64,000 nucleotides of DNA from Chloroflexota bacterium (GTDB lineage Bacteria > Chloroflexota > Dehalococcoidia > Tepidiformales > Tepidiformaceae). Below, one piece after another: positions 17,562 through 24,608 of this stretch. Within the stretch, counting starts at the first letter, position 1; the number at the start of each line of letters is the position of its first letter. The notes under the pieces are model-generated. The model saw only the letters and a program-made list of their open reading frames with translations. It was not told the DNA's origin and made no database searches. The DNA is taken from NCBI GenBank assembly GCA_016234445.1, contig JACRBT010000002.1, forward strand, positions 426,423 to 490,422, written 5' to 3'. The translations under genes were made by a program, and so were the position numbers.

Positions 17562-18341
17562 TTATTCTCCAGTCGTCTCGGCAGCCGTTTCCTCGTCGCC
17601 GAGGTCGTCCTCGCCTTCGTCCTCGCCATCGTCTTCGCCAACCACGGGGGCCGCGGCAGCGGCGGCGACGATGGCTTCGTCCTCTTCTTCTTCCACCGGC
17701 GCCCCGCCCGCCGCGACAGCGGCAGCCGCGGCGGCCCGGGCCTTCGCAGCGATCTTCTTCTTGTCAGGCGCAAGGATGATCGTCATGTGCCGCCCCTCGA
17801 GCATCGCGTCCTTTTCCATGATCGCGATCTCTTCGAGGCTGGCGAACACCCGCTCCAGCAGGTTCTTGCCAATCTGCGGGTGGGTGATTTCGCGGCCACG
17901 GAACATGACCGTGACTTTGACTTTGTCACCTTGCTTCAGCAGCTTCGCCGCCGTGCGCGTCTTGAAGTCGATGTCGTGGTCGTCGATCTTCGGCTTCATC
18001 CGCACTTCGCGGAGCTGCATGTTGACCTGGTGTTTCTTGGCCTCCCTGTCCTTCTTGGACTGTTCGTACTTGTAACGGCCGAAGTCCATGAGGCGGGCGA
18101 CCGGCGGGTTGGCCTGCGCGGCAACCTCCACCAGATCGACGTCTTGCTGGCGGGCCATCGCGATGGCCTCGCTCGTTCGAACGACTCCAACCTGTCGCCC
18201 CTCCGCGTCGATGAGGCGGACTTCAGGGACTCGGATGCGTTCGTTGATGCGCGGTTCCGGCGGCGGGGGCTTCGGGGGTAGCTTCGGTCGTTTCCTCAAA
18301 TGTCTTCCCAGGTAAATTCGGACAAGTTCCGAGGATAGCAT
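17562..18341 (-). CDS. infC: Translation initiation factor IF-3 with long acidic C-terminal extension
   Basis: IF-3 binds the 30S subunit and controls start-codon selection. Residues about 30-185 hold the two usual domains: INERIRVPEVRLIDAEGRQ, ARLMDFGRYKYEQSK, then KPKIDDHDIDFKTR and HMTIILAPDKKK. IF-3 normally ends here; this protein continues for about 75 residues that are Ala-rich and then Glu/Asp-rich. Total 259 aa. The ATG has no Shine-Dalgarno but follows a TATACA -10 box by 13 nt, so the leader is very short. A TTG 14 codons later (preceded by GGGAAG) is an alternative start. Divergent from galU. Confidence 0.93.
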   Translation of the reverse strand: MLSSELVRIYLGRHLRKRPKLPPKPPPPEPRINERIRVPEVRLIDAEGRQVGVVRTSEAIAMARQQDVDLVEVAAQANPPVARLMDFGRYKYEQSKKDREAKKHQVNMQLREVRMKPKIDDHDIDFKTRTAAKLLKQGDKVKVTVMFRGREITHPQIGKNLLERVFASLEEIAIMEKDAMLEGRHMTIILAPDKKKIAAKARAAAAAAVAAGGAPVEEEEDEAIVAAAAAAPVVGEDDGEDEGEDDLGDEETAAETTGE

Positions 18342-18354
18342 TCGGGCTGCTTGC

Positions 18355-18360
18355 TGTATA
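18355..18360 (-). promoter_or_regulatory. -10 element of infC operon
   Basis: TATACA on the minus strand, 13 nt before the infC ATG, leaves only about 6 nt of leader. It lies in the 52-bp space shared with the divergent galU promoter. Confidence 0.4.
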
Positions 18361-18381
18361 TCCGGTTACCCCGCCCCCACG

Positions 18382-18387
18382 TACCAT
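18382..18387 (+). promoter_or_regulatory. -10 element of galU, leaderless type
   Basis: TACCAT ends 6 nt before the galU ATG; no ribosome site is present. Confidence 0.45.
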
Positions 18388-18393
18388 GCCCCC

Positions 18394-19272
18394 ATGCCAA
18401 AGGTTCGCAAGGCCGTCATCCTCGCAGCCGGCCTCGGCACCCGGATGCTGCCCGCCACCCGGGCCGTCCCCAAAGAGATGCTGCCCATCGTCGACAAGCC
18501 CCTCATCCAGTACGCCGTCGAAGAGTGCGTCAGCTCCGGGATCGAAGAGATCGTCTTCGTCGTCGCCGACGGCAAGGAGGCCATCCGCGACCACTTCGGG
18601 GCCTCCAGCCGTGCCGAGGCATGGGCCCGCGACCGCAACGACACCGCCCTTCTCGCCGTCCTCCAGGCGCCGTCGAAACTCGCCCGCTTCCACTTCGCCC
18701 ACCAGGACCAGCCCCGCGGCATCGCCCACGCCGTCGCTTGCGCCCGGCAGTACGTCGAAGGCGAACCCTTCGCCCTCCTCTTCCCCGACGACCTCATCCT
18801 CGGGTCGAACCCCGTCATCGGCCAGCTCGCGGCGATCCACGAAGCCCGGGGCGGCACCGTCATCGCGGTGATGGACGTCCCCCGCGAAGAGACACCCCAA
18901 TACGGCATCGTCGACGCTCCCGCCGGCGCGAACCCCGCCCCCGTCCGCGGCCTCGTCGAAAAACCTGCCCTCGGAGAGGCCCCGTCCACGCTCGCGATCG
19001 TCGGCCGCTACATCCTCTCCGCCGGGATCTTCGCCCAGATCGACCGCCTGGAACCCGGCCGCAACGGCGAACTCCAGATCACCGACGCCATCGCCGGGCA
19101 GCTCGCCGCGGGCGAACCGGTCTGGGCCTGCGCCTACGAAGGTGACCGCTACGACACCGGCCGCCCGGCAGGCTACCTCATCGCTTCCGTTGCCGCCGGC
19201 CTTGCCCGGCCCGACGTCGCCCCCGCCATCGTCCCCCACCTTCGCCAACTGCTGGAATCGAGGACTCCCTGA
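18394..19272 (+). CDS. galU: UTP--glucose-1-phosphate uridylyltransferase
   Basis: A 292-aa nucleotidyltransferase making UDP-glucose from UTP and glucose-1-phosphate for envelope glycans. The family pattern is complete: AVILAAGLGTRMLPATRAVPKEMLPIVDKP at the N-terminus (nucleotide-binding loop, described in part: GLGTRMLP and KEMLPI), EEIVFVVADGKEAI, LFPDDLILG with the metal-binding Asp pair, GLVEKPA, and GRYILSAGIF. The start follows a leaderless-type -10 box. Its TGA overlaps the next gene's ATG by one base (TGATG), so the two are translationally coupled. Confidence 0.94.
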   Translation: MPKVRKAVILAAGLGTRMLPATRAVPKEMLPIVDKPLIQYAVEECVSSGIEEIVFVVADGKEAIRDHFGASSRAEAWARDRNDTALLAVLQAPSKLARFHFAHQDQPRGIAHAVACARQYVEGEPFALLFPDDLILGSNPVIGQLAAIHEARGGTVIAVMDVPREETPQYGIVDAPAGANPAPVRGLVEKPALGEAPSTLAIVGRYILSAGIFAQIDRLEPGRNGELQITDAIAGQLAAGEPVWACAYEGDRYDTGRPAGYLIASVAAGLARPDVAPAIVPHLRQLLESRTP

Positions 19273-20630
19273 TGCGCCTGCTCGCCATTGGCTACGGCAT
19301 GCCCGACCCCGCCATCGACAACTACAACGTGCTGACCGCGCCCAGCTACAGCGACTACGACGCCCTCTTCGTCGACCCCGCAAGCATCACCGCCACCGTC
19401 CAGGAGGTGCTCTCCGAGGGCAAGGAGTACGAGGCGTTCGACAGGCGCCCCGTGCTCAACGTCCCCGGCAGCCCCACCGCCGCTTCCATGGCCGACCAGC
19501 TGCGCCGCCGGACCGAAGAGACCCAACGGCTGCTCGAAGCCGGCGGCATCGTCTTCGTGGCGGGGCGGCCCAACCTCGCGATCACCGGCGTCGCCGGCTT
19601 CGAAGGCTGCGACCGCTACAGCTGGCTGCCCGCCCCCGCCGGGATGGCCTGGGGCCCGCCATTCCTCAAGGCCGCCGAAGGCAGGCAGCTGCGGATAGCC
19701 ATCGACGACCACTCGGCGGCTCGCATCATCCGCGAGCTCCGCAGCGAGCTCCAGTACCGCGCCACCTTCGACGACCGCCAGCCGCCCTTCCAGCACGCCG
19801 CCCCTCGGGTCATCGCCACGGGCGGGTCGGGTGTCGCCGTCGCGGTCGAGTTCCGCATCCTCGGCGGCCGCATCATCTTCCTGCCCCCCTTCCCCGACGA
19901 AATCGGCGGCATTCGCTCAAAGTGCGCCGACTACGTGGTCGAGGCGGCCCGGACGCTGCTCTCGGTCGCCAACCCCACCCCCGAGCCCGTCTGGGCGCGG
20001 AGCTTCGCCGTGCCGGGACTCGAACAGGTAGAGGCCGAGGCCGAGGAAGCCGAGAAGACGGCCGCCGAGGCCACCGCCCGCCTCGACGCCGTCCGCGAAC
20101 GCCTGGGGACCCTGGCGAACCACCGCCGCCTGATCTTCGAAGAAGGGCGCGCGCTCGGCGAGGCCGTGACCGACGCGCTCCGCACCCTCGGCTTTGTCGT
20201 CGAAGAGGGCGAGGGCGGCATCCTCACCGCGGAAAGCGAAGGCGTCCGAGCCTTCGTCACCGTCGAGGGCAGCCGCGAGACCGTTGTCGAATGGCCCTAC
20301 ATCCGCCTCCAGCGCCGCCTCGAACAGCACCTCCTCGAGAAACGCGAGCAACTTCGCGGCATCATCGTCGTAAACGGCCAGCGGAGCATGCCCCCCGACG
20401 ACCGCCGCGAACGCTTCACCGACGCCCTTCGCATCGCCTGCGAGAACTACCGCTACTGCCTCGTGACCGGCGAAACCCTCTTCGCCCTCGTCCAGCGCGC
20501 CCTCGGCAGCGCCGACCACGGTGCCCTCACCGGCATCCGCCGCCGCCTCGTGGCGACGAACGGCCTGCTCGAAACGGCCAATGCCCTCGGCGAAGTCGAA
20601 CAGGGGAAGGACTCCGGGCCGATCTTCTGA
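19272..20630 (+). CDS. Uncharacterised protein: N-terminal domain, coiled coil, and restriction-endonuclease-like C-terminal domain
   Basis: A 452-aa protein not recognised as a whole. Residues 1-240 form an alpha/beta domain with a mid-section LLEAGGIVFVAGRPNLAI that resembles glutamine-amidotransferase-like or BPL_N-like folds, lacking an obvious nucleophile Cys. Residues about 255-295 are a charged coiled coil. Residues about 300-452 look like a restriction-endonuclease-type fold: a strand pattern VVEEGEGGILTAESEG / VRAFVTVEGS, then GIIVVNGQRSMPPDDRRERF and NYRYCLVTGETLFALVQRAL, the C-terminal layout of many PD-(D/E)xK-like domains. Coupled to galU by a 1-bp overlap. No function is asserted. 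Confidence 0.6.
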   Translation: MRLLAIGYGMPDPAIDNYNVLTAPSYSDYDALFVDPASITATVQEVLSEGKEYEAFDRRPVLNVPGSPTAASMADQLRRRTEETQRLLEAGGIVFVAGRPNLAITGVAGFEGCDRYSWLPAPAGMAWGPPFLKAAEGRQLRIAIDDHSAARIIRELRSELQYRATFDDRQPPFQHAAPRVIATGGSGVAVAVEFRILGGRIIFLPPFPDEIGGIRSKCADYVVEAARTLLSVANPTPEPVWARSFAVPGLEQVEAEAEEAEKTAAEATARLDAVRERLGTLANHRRLIFEEGRALGEAVTDALRTLGFVVEEGEGGILTAESEGVRAFVTVEGSRETVVEWPYIRLQRRLEQHLLEKREQLRGIIVVNGQRSMPPDDRRERFTDALRIACENYRYCLVTGETLFALVQRALGSADHGALTGIRRRLVATNGLLETANALGEVEQGKDSGPIF

Positions 20631-20718
20631 GCGCGCGGCCGATCCCCGGACTGCACGGCTCTACTCGAAGACGTGACCCCATGACACCCGCCACCGTTGC
20701 CGCAGCGCGGCGACTCCA

Positions 20719-21855
20719 CTAGTAGCCCGCGCTCCCGGTACCTGTCCCGGGCGGCGTCGGGCTTGGGACCGTGGGAGTCGGGCTTGGAACAGTGGGTGTC
20801 GGGCTCGGCGTTGGAGTGGCAGAGGGCGTCGCAGTGGCGGTTGGCCTCGGGGTTGGCGTGGATGTGGCCCTGGTACCGACTGGCTCAACCACGTCCAGAA
20901 CGAGCGTCGGCACCCCAACGAAGCTCAACTCGACGCGCTGGCCCAGATCGTCTGCGATGGCTTCCTGGATCCGCCGGGCTTGCTCGGCTGTGGCGGTATC
21001 GGGAACCTGGACGCGAACCCGCAAACGCAGTGTCTGGCCTGACGTTTCGCGGGAGAGGGAGAGCAGCTCGGACCCGGGCAACACCTGGGCCAGCGCCGCG
21101 GTGACCGATCGACGGACCCTGCCCTCCTGTCTTGCGTCCTCGGCCGTGCGGAGCGTAAGCGCGAAAAGCATTCCGGAAAGGAGCACCACACCAGCAACGC
21201 CCATTGCACCCTTCGCGCTCCTCCAACCGAAACCCCGGGAGGAGAGCCCGAGCGCGGCGAACACTGCCATTGCCGAAAACGAGATGGCCACAAAGTTGGT
21301 GAGGAACAGAAGGAAGGCGCCGCGCGCGATGCCGGCGTCGCCCAACGCGAGTCCGATCCCGATGACGCATAGCGGCGGCATAAGCGCCGTCGCGATCGCC
21401 ACACCGATCACGGCGGCCGCCCCCTTCAGTCGCGCCACCGCGTAGGCGCCGGCCGCACCCCCGGCAAGGGCGACACCAAGGTCGAACAACGAGGGCTCGG
21501 CGCGGACCGCAACTTCGGACGGGATGGTCGATAGGGCGTCGAACGGCAAGTTCGTCGCTCCGAGGGCGATCACGGTCGATAAGCCGACCGCGAGGCATGC
21601 GCCGGTGCCGAGGCCGAGGATCGAGCGGCGATAGAGCCCGGGCCGATCCCGAACGGTCGCGAGCGAAAACGCCATGATCGGACTCAGGAGTGGGGCGACG
21701 AGCATGGCGCCAATGATGACGGCCACGGAGTTGGTGATGAGCCCCAGGGTGGCCAGCACGCAGGAGAGCGCCGAAAGCAGGTAGTACTGTGATGTCGCGC
21801 CGGCGCTCTCGTCCACCTCGCGGGCGACTTCCTCGGCCCACTGCGGGTCAGACAT
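20719..21855 (-). CDS. DUF389 membrane protein with Pro/Thr-rich tail
   Basis: A 378-aa member of the DUF389 (TIGR00341) family. The N-terminal part has about six hydrophobic helices, including SVAVIIGAMLVAPLLSPIMA and IGVAIATALMPPLCVIGIGL, the two most conserved DUF389 blocks. A soluble C-terminal domain (about 240-330) follows, and the last 45 residues are Pro/Thr/Ser repeats (TPTPSPTPTVPSPTPT). The ATG is chosen because GGAGG sits 5 nt before it; a GTG two codons upstream would overlap that site. The biochemical role is unknown. Convergent with the galU-linked gene. Confidence 0.85.
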   Translation of the reverse strand: MSDPQWAEEVAREVDESAGATSQYYLLSALSCVLATLGLITNSVAVIIGAMLVAPLLSPIMAFSLATVRDRPGLYRRSILGLGTGACLAVGLSTVIALGATNLPFDALSTIPSEVAVRAEPSLFDLGVALAGGAAGAYAVARLKGAAAVIGVAIATALMPPLCVIGIGLALGDAGIARGAFLLFLTNFVAISFSAMAVFAALGLSSRGFGWRSAKGAMGVAGVVLLSGMLFALTLRTAEDARQEGRVRRSVTAALAQVLPGSELLSLSRETSGQTLRLRVRVQVPDTATAEQARRIQEAIADDLGQRVELSFVGVPTLVLDVVEPVGTRATSTPTPRPTATATPSATPTPSPTPTVPSPTPTVPSPTPPGTGTGSAGY

Positions 21856-21987
21856 CCCCACCTCCAGCCGGAAGTGTATGCGTCAGAAGACTGCGGCGCA
21901 CTGCGCTTCCCCTGGCAGTCGGGCCGTGCCAGCGACAGGGTGGCCTGCCTCCCGGGGAACCGTCGAAGGCGCCTCAGCAGGTTGAGG

Positions 21988-21993
21988 TAGACT
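21988..21993 (+). promoter_or_regulatory. -10 element, leaderless type
   Basis: TAGACT ends 7 nt before the GTG of the antiporter gene, so translation probably starts at or near the mRNA 5' end. Confidence 0.5.
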
Positions 21994-22000
21994 GTCCTCG

Positions 22001-23854
22001 GTGGAACTCGAAGCGTCACTTCGAGCCGCAGCCGCGGTTGCGGCAGGGGCGGCGATTTCGCAGATCGCGGGACGGCGGCTCAGCATCCCCGTCCCCGTGA
22101 TGCTGCTCACCCTGGGGATCTTCGCCGGCCCCGAGGGTGCCGGCGTCATCGACCCCGGGGCCATCCAGACTGTCGTCGAAGTCGTGGTCGTGCTCTCTGT
22201 CGCGCTCATCGTCTTCGAGGGCGGCACGGCGCTCAACTGGCGGCTGCTCCGGGTGATGGGCCCGGTGGTCCGGAACCTGGTCGTCCTCGGACTCGTTGTT
22301 ACCCCCGTCGCCGGGATGCTCGCCTCCCACTTCATTCTCGACTTCCCGTGGCGGGTGGCGGCGTTATTCGGCGCGTTGGTGAGCGTCACCGGCCCAAGCG
22401 TCATCACACCGCTGCTGCGGGCGGTCAAAGTAAACGACCGAATTCGCGTAGGACTGATGGGTGAGGGGATCATCATCGACCCCTTTGGCGCGCTGCTGAC
22501 GCTCTTCCTGCTTCAACTGGCGCTCTCGGAGTCCATCAACCCCGCCGGACCAACGTCGTGGGTCATAGAGCGGGTCGTCACTGGCATCGTGGTAGGCGCC
22601 GCGGGGGCGCTGGCCGTCGCGGGGATACCGCGGGTGGTGCACCGGCTGTCCTCACGCGAGATGTCGCTTCTCGTGGTGGGAGGGGCCGTGGTTGGGTTTG
22701 CGGTGGCCGAGTCGCTCGCCCATGAAGCGGGCCTAACGGCGATGGTCGTCATGGGCATCGCGCTCGGCAACCTTCATCTCCCTCACCGGGAGGCAATGGA
22801 CGACTTCCAGGAGCACGTCACCGCCTTCCTGGTGGCGGCCGTCTACGTCCTCCTCGCCGCGGAAATCGACCTGGGAGAACTCCGGGACCTCGGGGTGCGC
22901 GGGCTCGTCTTGACCGCCGTCCTGGCTTTCGTGGCGCGCCCGTTGATTGTGACGATAGCGACGTTGCGGTCGGACCTCGCCATCCGCGAGCGTATCTTCC
23001 TTGCTCTCGTGGGCCCCCGCGGAGTGGTGGCCGCATCCCTGGCCGGCGTTGTCGCGGTGGAGGCGGGCGGCAAACTGGGCGTCAGCGAAGCGGAATTCGT
23101 GGCGGCGGTGTTCGTCGTGATTGCTGCGACGATCTCGGTACAATCAGCCTATGCTGGGCCGTTGGCCCGCGTGTTGAAGGTGTATCCATTGACGACCGTG
23201 ATTGCGGGTGCCGACGACGCGGGCCGACGGCTGGCGGGGAAGCTCGTGGCGGCAGGAGAAACCGTCCTATTGATCGAAGCCGATGAAGGGGCCGCACTCC
23301 GCGCCCGGGAGGAAGGGTTCGAGGTGATCCTGGGCGACCCCGGCTCGGCCGAAGTACTGCGGCGAGCGAGAGTCGGCGAAGCGAACGCCTTCGTCGTGGC
23401 GCTCGGAAGCGACGACCGGTCCCTGCTGGCCGCCCACCTCGCCCGGGCCAAGTTCGGCTGCCGCCGGGTTGTCGCCCGCGTGGACGACCCCGCCAACTTT
23501 GGCGTGTTCGAAGAGGCCGGCGTCCTGGTGGTCAATCCCAACGAAGCCCTGGCCTCCGAACTCGCGGGGGTACTTGCAGGAGCTCCAACGCTAGATGCCC
23601 TTGCAGTTCCGGAAGACAACCTCGAGGCAACCCGCGTTACGGTGGCGAATCCCGACGCCCAAACCACCCTCGACCGGTGCGAGGCGCTCAGCGGCGTGCT
23701 CGTCATGCTCGTTCGCAGGGCTGGCCGCGGGTTCCTTCCAACAGCGAAGACACAGATCCAGATCGGCGACCAACTAACCCTCTTCGGGCCTTCAGCGTCC
23801 GTGGCGTCGGCCCGCCAGAAGCTCAGCCTGGGAGGGCATCCCAGCAGCGAGTAA
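22001..23854 (+). CDS. Cation/proton antiporter with RCK_N (TrkA-N) and RCK_C domains, CpaA-like
   Basis: A 617-aa monovalent cation/proton antiporter. Residues about 10-385 hold around 12 hydrophobic spans with CPA-type features: LIVFEGGTALNWRLL, VTGPSVITPLL, the charged GEGIIIDPFGALL and VGPRGVVAASLAG. Residues about 395-510 are a TrkA-N/RCK_N nucleotide domain (VIAGADDAGRRLAGKLVAAG, LIEADEG, GDPGSAEVL, VARVDDP). Residues about 525-610 form an RCK_C domain (LSGVLVMLVRRAG, IQIGDQLTLFGP). RCK_C domains in CpaA and KtrA bind c-di-AMP; a c-di-AMP riboswitch begins 45 bp downstream. Binding here is inferred, not shown. Confidence 0.88.
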   Translation: MELEASLRAAAAVAAGAAISQIAGRRLSIPVPVMLLTLGIFAGPEGAGVIDPGAIQTVVEVVVVLSVALIVFEGGTALNWRLLRVMGPVVRNLVVLGLVVTPVAGMLASHFILDFPWRVAALFGALVSVTGPSVITPLLRAVKVNDRIRVGLMGEGIIIDPFGALLTLFLLQLALSESINPAGPTSWVIERVVTGIVVGAAGALAVAGIPRVVHRLSSREMSLLVVGGAVVGFAVAESLAHEAGLTAMVVMGIALGNLHLPHREAMDDFQEHVTAFLVAAVYVLLAAEIDLGELRDLGVRGLVLTAVLAFVARPLIVTIATLRSDLAIRERIFLALVGPRGVVAASLAGVVAVEAGGKLGVSEAEFVAAVFVVIAATISVQSAYAGPLARVLKVYPLTTVIAGADDAGRRLAGKLVAAGETVLLIEADEGAALRAREEGFEVILGDPGSAEVLRRARVGEANAFVVALGSDDRSLLAAHLARAKFGCRRVVARVDDPANFGVFEEAGVLVVNPNEALASELAGVLAGAPTLDALAVPEDNLEATRVTVANPDAQTTLDRCEALSGVLVMLVRRAGRGFLPTAKTQIQIGDQLTLFGPSASVASARQKLSLGGHPSSE

Positions 23855-23890
23855 TTCGCCTCGGAGTAGCCTGCCCCTCGCCGTTCCTGT

Positions 23891-23896
23891 TATGCT
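23891..23896 (+). promoter_or_regulatory. -10 element of riboswitch transcript
   Basis: TATGCT directly precedes the riboswitch aptamer, which would put the transcription start at about 23903 or slightly earlier. No convincing -35 is seen. Confidence 0.4.
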
Positions 23897-24012
23897 GGTG
23901 GAGTCGAATCCAACCGCTGTTGGAACGGGGGACCCGCCACTCTGGGGTGTATTGCGCTGGGCGCATAGGCGACTTCCGACGCCGAACCCGTCAGCTAACC
24001 TCGTAGACACAT
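23897..24012 (+). promoter_or_regulatory. Cyclic di-AMP riboswitch (ydaO/yuaA class)
   Basis: Conserved ydaO segments occur in the right order: GTCGAATCC, ACGGGGGACCCGC, TGGGGTGTATTGCGC, ACTTCCGACGCCGAACCCG and TCAGCTAACCTCGTAG. These match the aptamer of known c-di-AMP riboswitches block by block, including the near-invariant GCTAAC. Class members usually switch genes off when c-di-AMP is high. A terminator-like hairpin follows directly. The first open frame downstream is a 42-codon gene, then a zinc-ribbon gene and a kinase-like gene. Confidence 0.9.
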
Positions 24013-24013
24013 C

Positions 24014-24035
24014 GGAGACCATTGGTCTCCTCTTT
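24014..24035 (+). terminator. Riboswitch expression-platform terminator
   Basis: A 7-bp perfect stem GGAGACC / GGTCTCC with loop ATT is followed by TCTTTG. It begins 2 nt after the last conserved aptamer block, the expected place for a ligand-controlled attenuator. The U-tract is short. Confidence 0.65.
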
Positions 24036-24060
24036 GGGCCGTTAGCGCCGAGGGGAAGAG

Positions 24061-24189
24061 ATGGCCGAGCACTTTGTCAGCGCCCGTCGCAAACCCGTGG
24101 CCGGTCGCCGGTCGCCCATGCGCTTCCGCAGCCGCCCGTGGGAACGTGTCCCCGGGCACTTGGGGCTGCAAGAAGTCCCCCTCCTCTAG
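24061..24189 (+). CDS. Small basic protein (42 aa) controlled by the c-di-AMP riboswitch
   Basis: The first open frame after the riboswitch: ATG with a good ribosome site (GAGGGGAAGAG), 42 codons, ending TAG. The peptide is Arg-rich with no hydrophobic segment: MAEHFVSARRKPVAG at the N-terminus, then RFRSRPWERVPGHLG and a LLQ-free tail QEVPLL. I do not recognise a family. It could be a real small protein, a regulatory leader peptide for the genes behind it, or chance. Its placement and ribosome site favour translation. Confidence 0.45.
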   Translation: MAEHFVSARRKPVAGRRSPMRFRSRPWERVPGHLGLQEVPLL

Positions 24190-24192
24190 AGC

Positions 24193-24370
24193 GAGGGCCG
24201 CCGCCTCTGCTTGTCGGCCGGTTACACCGGGCGGGATTGCCAGTGTCCGCTTCCGCGGCCCTCAAGTCGACTCGCATCCCAAACATCGACCGGTTCGGTC
24301 TCACCACAGGCCGGACCCGGCGAGTTCCTGCTCACCCGTGCGGTCGTACGCGTTGCGCGACCGAACCGGT
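24193..24370 (+). other. Structured non-coding region with two long inverted repeats
   Basis: This gap between the 42-codon frame and the zinc-ribbon gene has two perfect inverted repeats: GAGGGCCGC (24193-24201) with GCGGCCCTC (24255-24263), and ACCGGTTCGGTC (24289-24300) with GACCGAACCGGT (24359-24370). The second ends 26 nt before the next ATG, so the RNA can fold into two large stem-loops in front of the zinc-ribbon gene. No known RNA family was recognised. Confidence 0.5.
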
Positions 24371-24396
24371 GGGTGCACATCTGGGGAGAGGTTTTG

Positions 24397-24585
24397 ATGT
24401 CCGTCTCGATGCCATCCGCAACAACCTGCATTCACCATTGGCTTCTCGGCGCCCCTCAACGCGCCCTTGTCCACGCCCGCTGCAAGAAGTGTGGCCAGGT
24501 CCGCGTTTACGATGACGAACTCAGTGCAAAGTATTGGCAGCGCCGGGGTCGCGTGTCTTCGTCCGCAGCCACTGCTTCCATCTGA
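24397..24585 (+). CDS. Small zinc-ribbon protein (62 aa)
   Basis: ATG with GGGGAGAGG upstream. The protein has a Cys/His cluster CIHHWLLGAPQ followed by ARCKKCGQVRVY; the C-x-H-H-W ... C-x-x-C pattern is a small treble-clef/zinc-ribbon family common in Actinobacteria and Chloroflexota, of unknown function. The rest is short and polar. It lies between a riboswitch-led peptide and the GyrI/kinase fusion gene, which starts 23 bp later, so these are probably one transcript. Starts further upstream in this frame would run through the inverted repeats and lack a ribosome site. Confidence 0.65.
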   Translation: MSVSMPSATTCIHHWLLGAPQRALVHARCKKCGQVRVYDDELSAKYWQRRGRVSSSAATASI

Positions 24586-24608
24586 GCTTAGAGAACTGGA
24601 CGAATGTC

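Noticed and set aside
16965..18281. A 438-codon frame antisense to infC-rpmI-rplT
   Set aside because: Covers three conserved ribosomal/initiation genes in the opposite strand; no protein-like features.
18299..18317. AUU or TTG start for infC as in classical autoregulated infC
   Set aside because: Possible, but the ATG 13 nt after a TATACA box is a simpler start; kept only as an alternative.
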